A stretch of 11,955 bases of DNA from NCBI GenBank assembly GCA_937897265.1, contig CALCPT010000481.1:1-11955 (forward strand), given 5' to 3'. The notes under the pieces were generated by a model. The model did no database searches and had not been told where the DNA came from. It worked only from the letters and a program-made list of their open reading frames with translations. The position numbers and the translations under genes are program-made. Every line of letters begins with the position of its first letter. Position 1 is the first letter of the stretch. This DNA comes from an uncultured Alcaligenaceae bacterium. Lineage in GTDB: Bacteria; Pseudomonadota; Gammaproteobacteria; Burkholderiales; Burkholderiaceae_B. This document shows, piece after piece, positions 1 through 7,080 of this stretch.

Positions 1-2
1 TA

Positions 3-1166
3 AATCGACTCGACGCAGATCAAAACTGGACGCAAGAAGAATCCATGTTCCTGGACTCCGTGCGTCAGCTCTCTCGTGAAAAAATAGCTCCCCGGGCAGC
101 GCATTACGATCAGACCGCCGAGTTCCCATGGGATAACGTTAGGGCGATCAACGAACTCGGTTTAAACACGATGTTTATTCCCGAGGAATATGGCGGCGCG
201 CCACTCTCCTATGCATGCTATCTGGCCTGTGTCCGTGAAATCAGTCAGGCTTGCGCCTCTACGGGGATTATCTGGGCGACTAATTTCCATGCCATCAAGC
301 CACTGATGGACTATGGCAATGCAGAGCAAAAGCAACGTCTGTTACCTCGCATCGCAGAGGGTGGTTTAGCCGCCTTAGTGATCACTGAACCTAGCGCAGG
401 TTCAGATGCAACAGGTATGAAAACTACTTTTACCCCGGATGGTGATTCGATCATCCTGAATGGCAGCAAGATTTTTATATCCAATGGGGATGTATCGGAT
501 CTGTATGTAGTATTTGGAAAGTGGTCAGAAATTGAAGGTGCAAAGGAGTCCATCTCTGTCCTGATTCTTGAAAAAAACACGCCGGGCTTTACGGTCACAG
601 GTGTTGAAGACAAGATGGGAACAAGAGCATCGGGCACTGCTTCACTTTCTTTTGATAACTGCCGTATCCCGCGTGCCAACCTGTTATGTAATCCTGGCGA
701 TGGCTTGAAAATATTATTAGCCTCGCTTAACAAGTCACGTCCGAGTGTCGCAGCCCACGCGCTGGGCATTGCCCGCGCCGCATTTGAAGATGCGATCGGA
801 TATATGAATGAACGCAAACAATCAGGTAAAAAATTACTTGAATTTCAGGGTTTGCAATTCAATATCGCAGATCTTGCCGCAGAACTTGTTATGGTCGAAT
901 CGTGGCTCTGGCGTGTCGCGAAGATGGTTGATGATAATGTCTCCGATATCGGTATCGAAGCCTCTATCCTGAAACTGAAAGCAACAGACCTGGCTATGCG
1001 CATGGCTACCGATGCAGTGCAGTTCCTTGGCGGCTATGGCTACTGCAAGGATTATCGCGTCGAACGCTTGATGCGTGACGCAAAAATTACACAAATATGG
1101 GAAGGCACTAATCAGGTTCACCTCCAACTGATTGGTCGCAGTTTTCTGAAAAAGGATAAGAGATGA
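3..1166 (+). CDS. Acyl-CoA dehydrogenase (5' end probably outside window)
   Basis: FAD-dependent acyl-CoA dehydrogenase, introducing the alpha-beta double bond in the first step of a beta-oxidation-type pathway; the exact acyl substrate cannot be told. Counting from the Met at position 45, the family signature ITEPSAGSD is at residues 113-121, the C-terminal FAD/dimer region QFLGGYGY lies near residue 328, and the catalytic base is the Glu of WEGTNQ at residue 353. The only in-window start is the ATG at 45 (373 residues). The frame is open back to position 3, and the translated NWTQEES just before that Met matches the usual N-terminal helix of the family, so the true start is probably upstream of the window. 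The SD before 45 is weak (AAGAAG). The stop overlaps the next start as ATGA. Family call very sure; start unsure. Confidence 0.93.
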   Translation, partial: NRLDADQNWTQEESMFLDSVRQLSREKIAPRAAHYDQTAEFPWDNVRAINELGLNTMFIPEEYGGAPLSYACYLACVREISQACASTGIIWATNFHAIKPLMDYGNAEQKQRLLPRIAEGGLAALVITEPSAGSDATGMKTTFTPDGDSIILNGSKIFISNGDVSDLYVVFGKWSEIEGAKESISVLILEKNTPGFTVTGVEDKMGTRASGTASLSFDNCRIPRANLLCNPGDGLKILLASLNKSRPSVAAHALGIARAAFEDAIGYMNERKQSGKKLLEFQGLQFNIADLAAELVMVESWLWRVAKMVDDNVSDIGIEASILKLKATDLAMRMATDAVQFLGGYGYCKDYRVERLMRDAKITQIWEGTNQVHLQLIGRSFLKKDKR

Positions 1167-2038
1167 ACCACACCAAAACAATCGGTATCGTCGGCTGTGG
1201 CACCATGGGGACCGGGATCGCCATCGTCGCAGCGCGTGCGGGCTTTAAAACGCACATTTATGACTTGCGACCCGAACCTCTTGAGAACGCACGCAAACAG
1301 GCGGCAGCATTCCTTAAAAAATCAGTCGAACGCGGCAAACTCGCTGCGGGTGAAGATGCGCTCATCATGTCGCAGTTCCTGACAACAACTGAAATCCGTG
1401 ACTTTGCAGATTGTGATCTGGTGATCGAGGCGGTATTTGAAGATCTGAAAGTCAAACATAGCATCTTTAAGCAACTCAACGAAGTCTGTCACGCAGAAAC
1501 GATCTTTGCTTCGAACACGTCTACGATATCAATCACAGAAATTGCTGGTGGATGTGGTCGCGCCGACCGGTTTGTAGGGATGCATTTTTGCTTGCCCGCC
1601 CAGCTCATGAAACTTGTCGAAATGTCGCCAGGAATGAATACATCCGAGGCTACATTCGACAAAGCGTGGAAACTCTGCGAAGACATGGGTCAGCGTCCTG
1701 TGCGCACGCGCGATACCCCCGGCTTTATCCTCAATTACTTTCTTATCCCCTTCCATAACGACGTCATCAATATGGTCGATCAGGGCGTTGCCTCCCCTGC
1801 TGATATTGACCTGGCCGTCAAAACAGCACTGGGCTACCCACTGGGTCCACTTGAACTGCTGGATATGGTTGGAATGGATACGCAACTTTTGCTTTGCGAA
1901 GCCATGCATGGTCTGACCCACGAGCCCAGAGCGGCCTGCCCGCCCTTGGTCAAGCGCATGATCGGCGCGGGGCGACTCGGGCGCAAATCAGGTCAGGGGT
2001 TTCACACCTATGACAGTAACAAAATTTTTGGAGCATGA
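1163..2038 (+). CDS. 3-hydroxyacyl-CoA dehydrogenase (HBD/PaaH-type)
   Basis: NAD-dependent oxidation of L-3-hydroxyacyl-CoA to 3-ketoacyl-CoA, the third step of beta-oxidation. The 291 residues form a complete stand-alone enzyme. An N-terminal Rossmann fold has GCGTMG at 11-16. By alignment with human HADH, the active-site residues are Ser120 (in SNTS), His141 (in GMHF), Glu153 (in KLVE) and Asn191 (after DTPGFIL). The C-terminal helical domain carries GVASPADID and GYPLGPLELLD, and the chain ends with the usual GRLGRKSGQGF. One departure: the usual HFFNP reads HFCLP, so the conserved Asn is Leu144. The start at 1163 has AGGA 6 nt upstream and overlaps the preceding stop. It is probably co-transcribed with both neighbours. 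Family sure; physiological substrate unknown. Confidence 0.93.
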   Translation: MNHTKTIGIVGCGTMGTGIAIVAARAGFKTHIYDLRPEPLENARKQAAAFLKKSVERGKLAAGEDALIMSQFLTTTEIRDFADCDLVIEAVFEDLKVKHSIFKQLNEVCHAETIFASNTSTISITEIAGGCGRADRFVGMHFCLPAQLMKLVEMSPGMNTSEATFDKAWKLCEDMGQRPVRTRDTPGFILNYFLIPFHNDVINMVDQGVASPADIDLAVKTALGYPLGPLELLDMVGMDTQLLLCEAMHGLTHEPRAACPPLVKRMIGAGRLGRKSGQGFHTYDSNKIFGA

Positions 2039-2040
2039 TC

Positions 2041-2697
2041 ATGGGTTATCAGATTAATCAAGCTGACGCATCACGTTCATTTCCCGAGCCACATGTTTTT
2101 TTTGACAACGCGAGTAAAGACGGTGCAGGGCTGATTTTTATCGGACAAGAAGCTGGCGCTGCCTTTGAAGAGTCAATGGACCAGACGGCAGACGCATCTT
2201 TTGTCGCGATTGAACTAGGCACTGAATGCCTGGGAGTCCATATCGATCAAGATTACGGCCCTGAAAACGTTGTGGGTTTTGCAAGGTTTCGTCTCGGTGA
2301 TGATGCACCCACCAAACTTGTTGAATTAGTGCGGATGCCCTTCACGACAGAAAAGGCGCTGGTTGCTGCTCGTGCATGCTTTGAAGCGGCAGGTCTGGTG
2401 GTTTCGGTCTGCGGTGACTTTCCCGGACGCATTCTGGATCGACTCATCCGTCCATATTACAACGCGGCATTGCGCAGGCTCGATGAAGGTCTGGCATCGG
2501 CAAATGATATGGATTTAACGCTACGACTCGGACTCGGCTATCCAGAGGGGCCGATTGCTTTATTGAATCGTACAGGTTTGCATCATCACTTCGAAGTGAC
2601 TCAAGACCTTTTTGAACAGCTTGGTCAGGAGCCCTTTGCACCTGCACGTCGTGCGCGTAATGCCTGGTTGCGTAGCCAATCATCCAGAGAAAAATAA
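2041..2697 (+). CDS. 3-hydroxyacyl-CoA dehydrogenase-like protein, degenerate second-half type
   Basis: A protein of 218 residues whose C-terminal ~100 residues match the helical 3-hydroxyacyl-CoA dehydrogenase domain: NAALRRLDEGLASANDMD followed by GLGYPEGPIALL and a GL corresponding to the family's GLD. The preceding part resembles a shrunken Rossmann domain. It keeps KLVEL, but no GxGxxG is visible and the catalytic-His position (GMHF in the upstream gene) reads GFAR. It therefore probably cannot oxidise hydroxyacyl-CoA by itself. PaaH/PaaC-type enzymes of about 500 residues contain a complete unit followed by a degenerate repeat, and this gene plus the one before it adds up to that layout. 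I chose ATG 2041 because GGAG at 2030-2033 is 7 nt upstream. ATG 2035 is in frame and makes an ATGA overlap, but leaves only 1 nt after the SD. Its role is inferred: a structural or regulatory partner of the upstream enzyme. Confidence 0.8.
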   Translation: MGYQINQADASRSFPEPHVFFDNASKDGAGLIFIGQEAGAAFEESMDQTADASFVAIELGTECLGVHIDQDYGPENVVGFARFRLGDDAPTKLVELVRMPFTTEKALVAARACFEAAGLVVSVCGDFPGRILDRLIRPYYNAALRRLDEGLASANDMDLTLRLGLGYPEGPIALLNRTGLHHHFEVTQDLFEQLGQEPFAPARRARNAWLRSQSSREK

Positions 2698-2892
2698 TGC
2701 AACCGCTTGAAGGGGTAGGCACGATGGTTTGATGTCTCATGACATGTATGCGTGAACAAGGACATGGCGAACATTGTCAGTAAACATCGATCTTTTCTCT
2801 CAAATTTGGCTGATAACAGGTTGAACGTAAGTTCTAATCTTGTTTTAGACATGGCATTAATGCTAAGCGTCTGATACGGACTTAGCAAGGAT

Positions 2893-2908
2893 CAAAAGAA
2901 ACGCCCCA
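2893..2908. repeat. Imperfect direct repeat of the tRNA-Phe terminator edge
   Basis: CAAAAGAAACGCCCCA at 2893-2908 closely matches CAAAAGAAAACGCCCA at 3115-3130, which is the T-tract and distal arm of the tRNA-Phe terminator seen from the + strand. The left copy has no pairing arm next to it, so it does not form a terminator itself. It may be a relic of duplication or recombination at the tRNA locus, or chance similarity in A-rich sequence. Confidence 0.45.
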
Positions 2909-2935
2909 GCACACCATAATCAAAACCCTCCTTTT

Positions 2936-3086
2936 TGGCACACGTGTAACTAATTACAAACAAAGGCATTTTGCGTGTGCCAGACAGTGAGTGTTTAAAG
3001 AAGATTCGAGAGAAAGAGAGGCGGAGAACAAGAAAACTGCCGAAATGGCGTTTTGATATGGGGGCGTTTGGCACACGCAAACTGCC
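2936..3086. repeat. Near-perfect 18-bp inverted repeat plus a third partial copy
   Basis: TGGCACACGCAAACTGCC at 3069-3086 is matched on the opposite strand at 2965-2982 with 17 of 18 identities, the arms being separated by 86 bp. A third, shorter copy, TGGCACACG, lies at 2936-2944 in the same orientation as the right arm, extended to 11 bp with two more T on its left. AAACTGCCG also recurs at 3034-3042 and 3079-3087. No open frame of meaning lies between the arms. This could be a decayed mobile or palindromic element or a protein-binding array; the sequence does not decide. Confidence 0.6.
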
Positions 3087-3115
3087 GTGAGGCCCGCAAA
3101 CACTGGGGATCGCAC

Positions 3116-3149
3116 AAAAGAAAACGCCCAACCGATAAGGGTTGGGCGT
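3116..3149 (-). terminator. Intrinsic terminator of tRNA-Phe
   Basis: Perfect 10-bp stem, ACGCCCAACC (3124-3133) with GGTTGGGCGT (3140-3149), and a 6-nt loop. On the - strand it is followed directly by a T-rich tract (TTTCTTTT) running to about 3116. It begins 8 bp after the tRNA 3' end, the position expected for termination of the tRNA transcript. The + strand side has no T-tract, so it is one-directional. Confidence 0.88.
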
Positions 3150-3156
3150 CTGTATT

Positions 3157-3232
3157 TGGTGGCCCGGGGCGGAATCGAACCACCGACACAAGGATTTTCA
3201 ATCCTCTGCTCTACCGACTGAGCTACCAGGCC
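3157..3232 (-). tRNA. tRNA-Phe (anticodon GAA)
   Basis: A complete 76-nt cloverleaf on the - strand. The acceptor arms GGCCTGG and CCGGGCC pair over 7 bp with one T-G wobble. The D-arm is GCTC-AGTCGGTA-GAGC, and the T-loop is GGTTCGATTCC. The anticodon GAA is encoded at 3199-3197, flanked by T33 and the A-rich 3' side of the loop (TTGAAAA). The discriminator is A, and CCA is encoded in the gene (3159-3157). A strong terminator follows. The gene points away from hemA, with its 3' end facing the repeat-containing intergenic region. Confidence 0.97.
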
Positions 3233-3246
3233 ATCTGAAGGGCGAA

Positions 3247-3252
3247 ATGATA
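3247..3252 (-). promoter_or_regulatory. Candidate -10 box of tRNA-Phe
   Basis: On the - strand, TATCAT lies 14 nt upstream of the mature tRNA 5' end and is followed by TTCGCCC, a GC-rich discriminator of the kind found at stable-RNA promoters. No good -35 box is visible 16-18 nt further upstream, so this rests on position and the -10 match only. Confidence 0.35.
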
Positions 3253-3305
3253 CACCAAAAAGGGTTTTCTCGCCTTTCTCCGAGTTAGGAAGCGAGATCC
3301 GGCTT

Positions 3306-3311
3306 TATAAT
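3306..3311 (+). promoter_or_regulatory. Candidate -10 box upstream of hemA
   Basis: A consensus TATAAT in the divergent region between tRNA-Phe and hemA, implying a leader of roughly 140 nt. No convincing TTGACA-like -35 lies at 16-18 nt spacing. The stretch from here to the hemA start is AT-rich and holds TTGAAC at 3333-3338 without a well-spaced -10. The true promoter could be elsewhere in 3250-3440. Confidence 0.3.
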
Positions 3312-3459
3312 GAACTTGTTCTCAGGGTGATTTTGAACATTTCCATTCAATATTATCTCGGTTGCTAGGCTCAAATTAACCGTTGCGATTGCAAATGCTT
3401 TGATGTTTTAGCGTCAAACTTATCGTCTGTCATCTATCTTTTAATCGTTACTGCAATCT

Positions 3460-4734
3460 ATGTCCGTCAACGTACTCGCTTTAGGGTTAAACCACGTCTC
3501 TGCGCCGGTTTCGGTGCGCGAGCGTGTTTCGTTGCCTGAAGACTTAGTGCGTCCGGCGTTAAATGCTCTGCGCGAGGCCTTTGGTGGCGCGGTCAAAGAG
3601 GCCGCCATCCTCTCAACCTGTAATCGCACCGAGCTTTACTGTGCCGCAGAGCCCCAAGTGGCAGAGCGCTTGCCCGATTGGTTGGCTGATTACAACAAGC
3701 TTGATGCGGGCGATTTAAGGCCTCATGTTTACCTACATGACCGCGGCGATGCCGTGCGGCATGCTTTTCGTGTGGCAAGCGGACTAGATTCGATGGTGCT
3801 AGGCGAGCCTCAAATTTTGGGGCAGATGAAAGACGCTGTGCGCGCCGCCGATGAAGCTGGTGCCTTGGGCACCTTGCTCCATCAATTATTTCAACGCACC
3901 TTCTCAGTGGCCAAAGAGGTTCGCTCAACAACCGCGATTGGTACGCAATCCGTTTCTCTTGCCGCTGCAGCCGTCCGACTCACCGAGCGCGTATTTGGCG
4001 ATTTGCGTAGTTCAAAAGTGTTGTTCATTGGTGCGGGCGAAATGATTGAGCTCTGCGCAACCCATTTTGCAGCCCGAGAGCCGTCATCTATCGTTGTTGC
4101 CAATCGCACAATTGAGCGCGCTGATTTACTGGCTAAGCAATTTTCTGGCACCACGATGCGTTTAGCTGACCTGCCAGAGCGGTTGGCTGAGTTTGACGTG
4201 GTCGTGTCCTGTACGGCAAGTACCTTGCCGATCTTGGGCTTAGGGATGGTCGAGCGTGCAACGCGTCAGCGTAAGCGCAAGCCTATCGTCATGGTCGATT
4301 TGGCCGTGCCGCGTGATATCGAACCCGAAGTGGCGCATCTTGATGATGTGTATCTGTACTCGGTTGATGATTTGGGTGCGGTGGTGCAAAGTGGTACAGA
4401 AGCCCGCTTGGCCGCAGTGGTGCAGGCTGAAACCATTATCGACGAGCGCGTCTTGAATTTTATGCATTGGATGCAAGTCAGAGCCAACGTACCGATTATT
4501 CGCGACCTGCAGCAAACGGCTCAAGCCGTACAAGCCCAAGAGCTTGAGCGCGCGCGCAAAATGTTAGCCAAAGGTGATTCGCCCGAAGCAGTGCTTGAAC
4601 AATTAGCACACGGCTTGACGCAAAAATTCTTGCACGGCACCTTAGCGTCGTTGAATCAAAGCGAAGAAGCCGAGCGTCAGCAACTGTTGGCTTGGTTGCC
4701 CCGCATTTTCCCAAAGGGTTCTGATCGGCGTTAG
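3460..4734 (+). CDS. hemA: Glutamyl-tRNA reductase
   Basis: NADPH-dependent reduction of glutamyl-tRNA(Glu) to glutamate-1-semialdehyde, the first committed step of the C5 pathway to tetrapyrroles and haem; cytoplasmic. The 424 residues fit the family. The N-terminal catalytic domain begins [13 protein letters not shown] and has the nucleophilic Cys54 in [20 protein letters not shown] and the NADPH-binding FIGAGEM and VANRTIERA segments follow, and a helical dimerisation domain makes up about the last 110 residues. The ATG at 3460 gives the expected N-terminus, but no Shine-Dalgarno sequence is visible before it; the upstream region is pyrimidine- and AT-rich. prfA follows after 71 bp, a common order in proteobacteria. 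Identification very sure. Confidence 0.97.
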   Translation: MSVNVLALGLNHVSAPVSVRERVSLPEDLVRPALNALREAFGGAVKEAAILSTCNRTELYCAAEPQVAERLPDWLADYNKLDAGDLRPHVYLHDRGDAVRHAFRVASGLDSMVLGEPQILGQMKDAVRAADEAGALGTLLHQLFQRTFSVAKEVRSTTAIGTQSVSLAAAAVRLTERVFGDLRSSKVLFIGAGEMIELCATHFAAREPSSIVVANRTIERADLLAKQFSGTTMRLADLPERLAEFDVVVSCTASTLPILGLGMVERATRQRKRKPIVMVDLAVPRDIEPEVAHLDDVYLYSVDDLGAVVQSGTEARLAAVVQAETIIDERVLNFMHWMQVRANVPIIRDLQQTAQAVQAQELERARKMLAKGDSPEAVLEQLAHGLTQKFLHGTLASLNQSEEAERQQLLAWLPRIFPKGSDRR

Positions 4735-4805
4735 CTTCGCTGTCAGCCTTCTTGTGTGAGCCGTAGCCTCTGGGCTTCGTTGTTTATTCCCCAATAAAGA
4801 CATCC

Positions 4806-5888
4806 ATGAAATCTTCAATGCGCGCTCGCTTAGAGCATCTCTCTCGTCGCTTAGTTGACCTTGATGCGATTCTGTCCGAGCCAGACGCCGCCAACGATAT
4901 GAATCAATATCGCAAGCTATCGCGCGAACGCGCAGAGCTTGAACCGGTTGTGAAGGCCTTTGAGGCCTTCGAGGCGGCTGAAACTGATTTAGAGGGCGCG
5001 CGCGCCATGCTCGATGACCCTGAAATGAAAGCGATGGCGCTCGAAGAGATTGACGATTGCAAAGGGCGCATTGAAAAGCTCGAGGCCGAGCTGCAATTGC
5101 AGCTGTTGCCGCGTGATCCTGATGATGGTCGAAGTGTGTTTCTTGAAATTCGTGCGGGAACCGGCGGTGATGAAAGTGCCTTGTTTTCGGGCGATTTGTT
5201 GCGCATGTACACCCGTTATGCCGAGCAACAGGGCTGGAAAGTTGAATTGATGTCTGAAAGCCCTTCAGAGTTGGGTGGCTATCGCGAGGTCATTGTCCGG
5301 TTGGATGGCGACGGGGTTTACGGGCGCTTAAAGTTCGAGTCGGGTGCTCATCGCGTGCAACGTGTGCCTGCGACCGAGACGCAGGGGCGCATTCATACCT
5401 CCGCCTGCACCGTTGCCGTCATGCCCGAAGCCGACGCCGCCACCGACATAGTGATCAACCCGAGCGAGTTGCGGATCGATACGTTTCGAGCGAGTGGCGC
5501 AGGCGGGCAGCATATTAATAAAACCGATTCAGCTGTGCGCATTACCCACTTGCCAACGGGCTTGGTAGTTGAGTGCCAGGACGACCGTTCTCAACATCGC
5601 AATAAAGACAAAGCCATGCAAGTGTTGGCGGCTCGGCTAAAAGACAAAGTCCAGCGCGAGCGCCACGATAAAGAGGCTGCTCAACGTAAAAGTCTGGTCG
5701 GTTCGGGGGATCGGTCTGAACGGATCCGCACTTATAACTTTCCGCAAGGGCGCTTGACTGATCATCGGATTAACCTGACCTTGTATAAGCTGGGGGCCAT
5801 TATGGAAGGCGATTTAAATGACGTGACAGGTGCACTCATCGCTGAGCATCAGGCAGAGTTGCTGGCTGCATTAGGTGACGAAATCTAA
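4806..5888 (+). CDS. prfA: Peptide chain release factor 1
   Basis: Recognises UAA and UAG stop codons in the ribosomal A site and triggers peptide release. It is 360 residues long, the same as E. coli RF1. The codon-recognition tripeptide PAT at 188-190 marks it as RF1 rather than RF2, which has SPF. The catalytic GGQ is at 233-235 within [15 protein letters not shown]. The N-terminal ~100 residues are helical and charged, as in domain 1. The SD is weak (AAAGA about 7 nt before the ATG). The stop codon overlaps the prmC start by one base (TAATG), so translation of the two is probably coupled. The family is certain. Confidence 0.98.
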   Translation: MKSSMRARLEHLSRRLVDLDAILSEPDAANDMNQYRKLSRERAELEPVVKAFEAFEAAETDLEGARAMLDDPEMKAMALEEIDDCKGRIEKLEAELQLQLLPRDPDDGRSVFLEIRAGTGGDESALFSGDLLRMYTRYAEQQGWKVELMSESPSELGGYREVIVRLDGDGVYGRLKFESGAHRVQRVPATETQGRIHTSACTVAVMPEADAATDIVINPSELRIDTFRASGAGGQHINKTDSAVRITHLPTGLVVECQDDRSQHRNKDKAMQVLAARLKDKVQRERHDKEAAQRKSLVGSGDRSERIRTYNFPQGRLTDHRINLTLYKLGAIMEGDLNDVTGALIAEHQAELLAALGDEI

Positions 5889-6700
5889 TGCAAACGGCGC
5901 AATCGCTGACCTCAATGAGTGGTTTGCCGCGCTTAGAGGCTCGAATGTTGCTTGAGTTGGTGCTCGGCAAGCCGCGCGAATGGTTGCTTGCACATGATAC
6001 CGATCCCTTAGAGCCCGAAGCTGCAGCACGCTTTTTGACATTGGCAGCGCAGCGCCGCCAGGGGATACCGATGGCGCATTTGGTCGGACATCGCGAATTT
6101 ATGGGACACCGGTTAAGCGTTTCGGCCGAGGTCTTGATCCCTCGCCCAGAAACCGAACTATTGGTAGAAATGGCGTTGCAGAGTTTGCCAGACGATGCCG
6201 ATGGCTCTTTGCTCGACCTCGGTACCGGCAGCGGCGCGGTCGCGATTAGTGTGGCTTTAGCACGCCCAAAAGTGCGAGTGGTGGCAACGGACCTAAGTGA
6301 AACCGCAATCGCTGTCGCGCAGCAGAATGCACATCAACTCAGTGCGTCGGTTCAGTTTTGGCAGGGAAACTGGTACGAAGCCCTACCGCCAGAGGGGCGA
6401 TTCGATGTGATCGTTTCAAACCCGCCGTATATTGCTCTGAATGATCCGCATTTGTCACAGGGCGATCTGAGATTTGAGCCGGTTGGTGCCTTGACGGACG
6501 GCGCTGAGGGTTTGATGGCCTTGCGCCACATTGTCTCTGGCGCACCGCACCGCTTAAATGCAGGTGGCTGGCTATGGCTAGAGCATGGTTTTGAGCAGGG
6601 CGAAGGCGTGGCACAGTTATTATTGGATGCAGGCTTTAACGCGGTACATACAAAACAAGATTTAGCAGGTTTGCCTCGAATAACAGGCGGATCTTTGTAG
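5888..6700 (+). CDS. prmC: Release factor glutamine N5-methyltransferase
   Basis: SAM-dependent methylation of the glutamine in the GGQ loop of RF1 and RF2 (Gln235 of the RF1 encoded just upstream), which is needed for efficient termination. It has 270 residues, close to the usual ~277. A short helical N-terminal domain (about 1-75) precedes a class I methyltransferase fold, with SAM motif LDLGTGSGAVAI at 109-120, acidic ATDLS at 133-137 and the substrate-Gln motif NPPY at 178-181. NPPY with IPRPETE at 84-90 is typical of PrmC rather than of DNA methylases. It shares one base with the prfA stop. Also known as hemK from its linkage to hemA. Confidence 0.97.
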   Translation: MQTAQSLTSMSGLPRLEARMLLELVLGKPREWLLAHDTDPLEPEAAARFLTLAAQRRQGIPMAHLVGHREFMGHRLSVSAEVLIPRPETELLVEMALQSLPDDADGSLLDLGTGSGAVAISVALARPKVRVVATDLSETAIAVAQQNAHQLSASVQFWQGNWYEALPPEGRFDVIVSNPPYIALNDPHLSQGDLRFEPVGALTDGAEGLMALRHIVSGAPHRLNAGGWLWLEHGFEQGEGVAQLLLDAGFNAVHTKQDLAGLPRITGGSL

Positions 6701-6712
6701 GATCTTTATAAT
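6689..6712 (+). promoter_or_regulatory. Candidate grxD promoter at a short tandem repeat
   Basis: TATAAT at 6707-6712 is a consensus -10 lying 32 nt before the grxD ATG. It overlaps the second copy of an 11-bp tandem repeat (6689-6699 and 6700-6710, 10 of 11 identical) that spans the prmC stop codon. No good -35 is present at 16-18 nt, so strength is uncertain; grxD may also be read through from prmC. Confidence 0.35.
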
Positions 6713-6743
6713 TAACTATTCACTTTTATTGACGAGGGACAGC

Positions 6744-7070
6744 ATGAGCGACGTTCAAACTTTTATCCGTGACACGGTCACCAACAACCCAGTGGTGCTT
6801 TTCATGAAGGGCACAGCCCAAGCCCCACAGTGCGGCTTTTCAGGTAAGGCCATACAACTTTTAAAAAGCAATGGCGTGACCACGTTGGTCACAGTCAATG
6901 TGCTTGAAGACGAAGCGGTTCGTAGCGGCATTAAAGAATTTTCGCAGTGGCCGACTGTGCCCCAGTTGTACGTCAAAGGTGAGTTCATAGGCGGCTCAGA
7001 CATCATGACTGAAATGGATCAAAGTGGTGAGCTCAAGCAGGTATTAACTGCAGCCGGCGCTGCAGCGTAA
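6744..7070 (+). CDS. grxD: Monothiol glutaredoxin, Grx4/GrxD type
   Basis: Monothiol glutaredoxin that binds and transfers [2Fe-2S] clusters with glutathione, often with BolA-type partners; cytoplasmic. It has 108 residues with the active-site CGFS at 30-33 in the context MKGTAQAPQCGFS. The cis-Pro glutathione-binding WPTVPQLY and the C-terminal GGSDIM are typical of the family. I chose ATG 6744 because GAGGGA lies 5 nt upstream; an in-frame TTG at 6729 would add five residues but has no SD. It follows prmC after 43 bp and converges on ttcA, itself an iron-sulfur enzyme, though that may be coincidence. Confidence 0.96.
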   Translation: MSDVQTFIRDTVTNNPVVLFMKGTAQAPQCGFSGKAIQLLKSNGVTTLVTVNVLEDEAVRSGIKEFSQWPTVPQLYVKGEFIGGSDIMTEMDQSGELKQVLTAAGAAA

Positions 7071-7080
7071 CTCTTTGGGC

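Larger units (their letters stand above)
2698..3115. other. Intergenic stretch with short repeats, no convincing gene
   Basis: About 420 bp between the beta-oxidation block and the tRNA-Phe terminator. No frame has both a plausible start with SD and recognisable protein content; the open frames on either strand here look like chance. It holds a bulged hairpin with arms GCTAAG (2862-2867) and CTTAGC (2881-2886). It also holds GAAC/GTTC arms at 2823-2834, a small stem at 3033-3054 that is A-rich on one side and T-rich on the other, a purine-rich tract at about 2998-3036, and the repeats listed separately. No clear intrinsic terminator follows the gene ending at 2697. Confidence 0.6.

Noticed and set aside
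311..817. A 168-residue - strand frame inside the acyl-CoA dehydrogenase gene
   Set aside because: It is a shadow of a gene whose motifs are all intact on the + strand, with no SD and low-complexity translation.
2862..2886. Hairpin GCTAAG/CTTAGC as terminator of the beta-oxidation operon
   Set aside because: The stem is bulged, lies 165 bp past the stop codon, and is followed by A-rich rather than T-rich sequence.
2936..3086. CRISPR array
   Set aside because: The repeats are in both orientations, unevenly spaced and too few, with no cas genes.
2698..3156. A copy of the tRNA-Phe 3' end that would mark an attachment site
   Set aside because: I searched this stretch by eye for the T-arm and acceptor sequence and found none; only the edge of the terminator is repeated.
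2892..3201. Two - strand open frames of 99 and 68 residues covering the tRNA, its terminator and the repeats
   Set aside because: They begin inside the tRNA gene, run through a strong terminator hairpin and show no protein-family features.
3053..3238. A 61-residue open frame on the + strand lying across the tRNA-Phe gene
   Set aside because: Its second half is merely the antisense of the tRNA. The resulting peptide (GRNRTTDTRIFNP) is a familiar false prediction over tRNA genes, and there is no SD.
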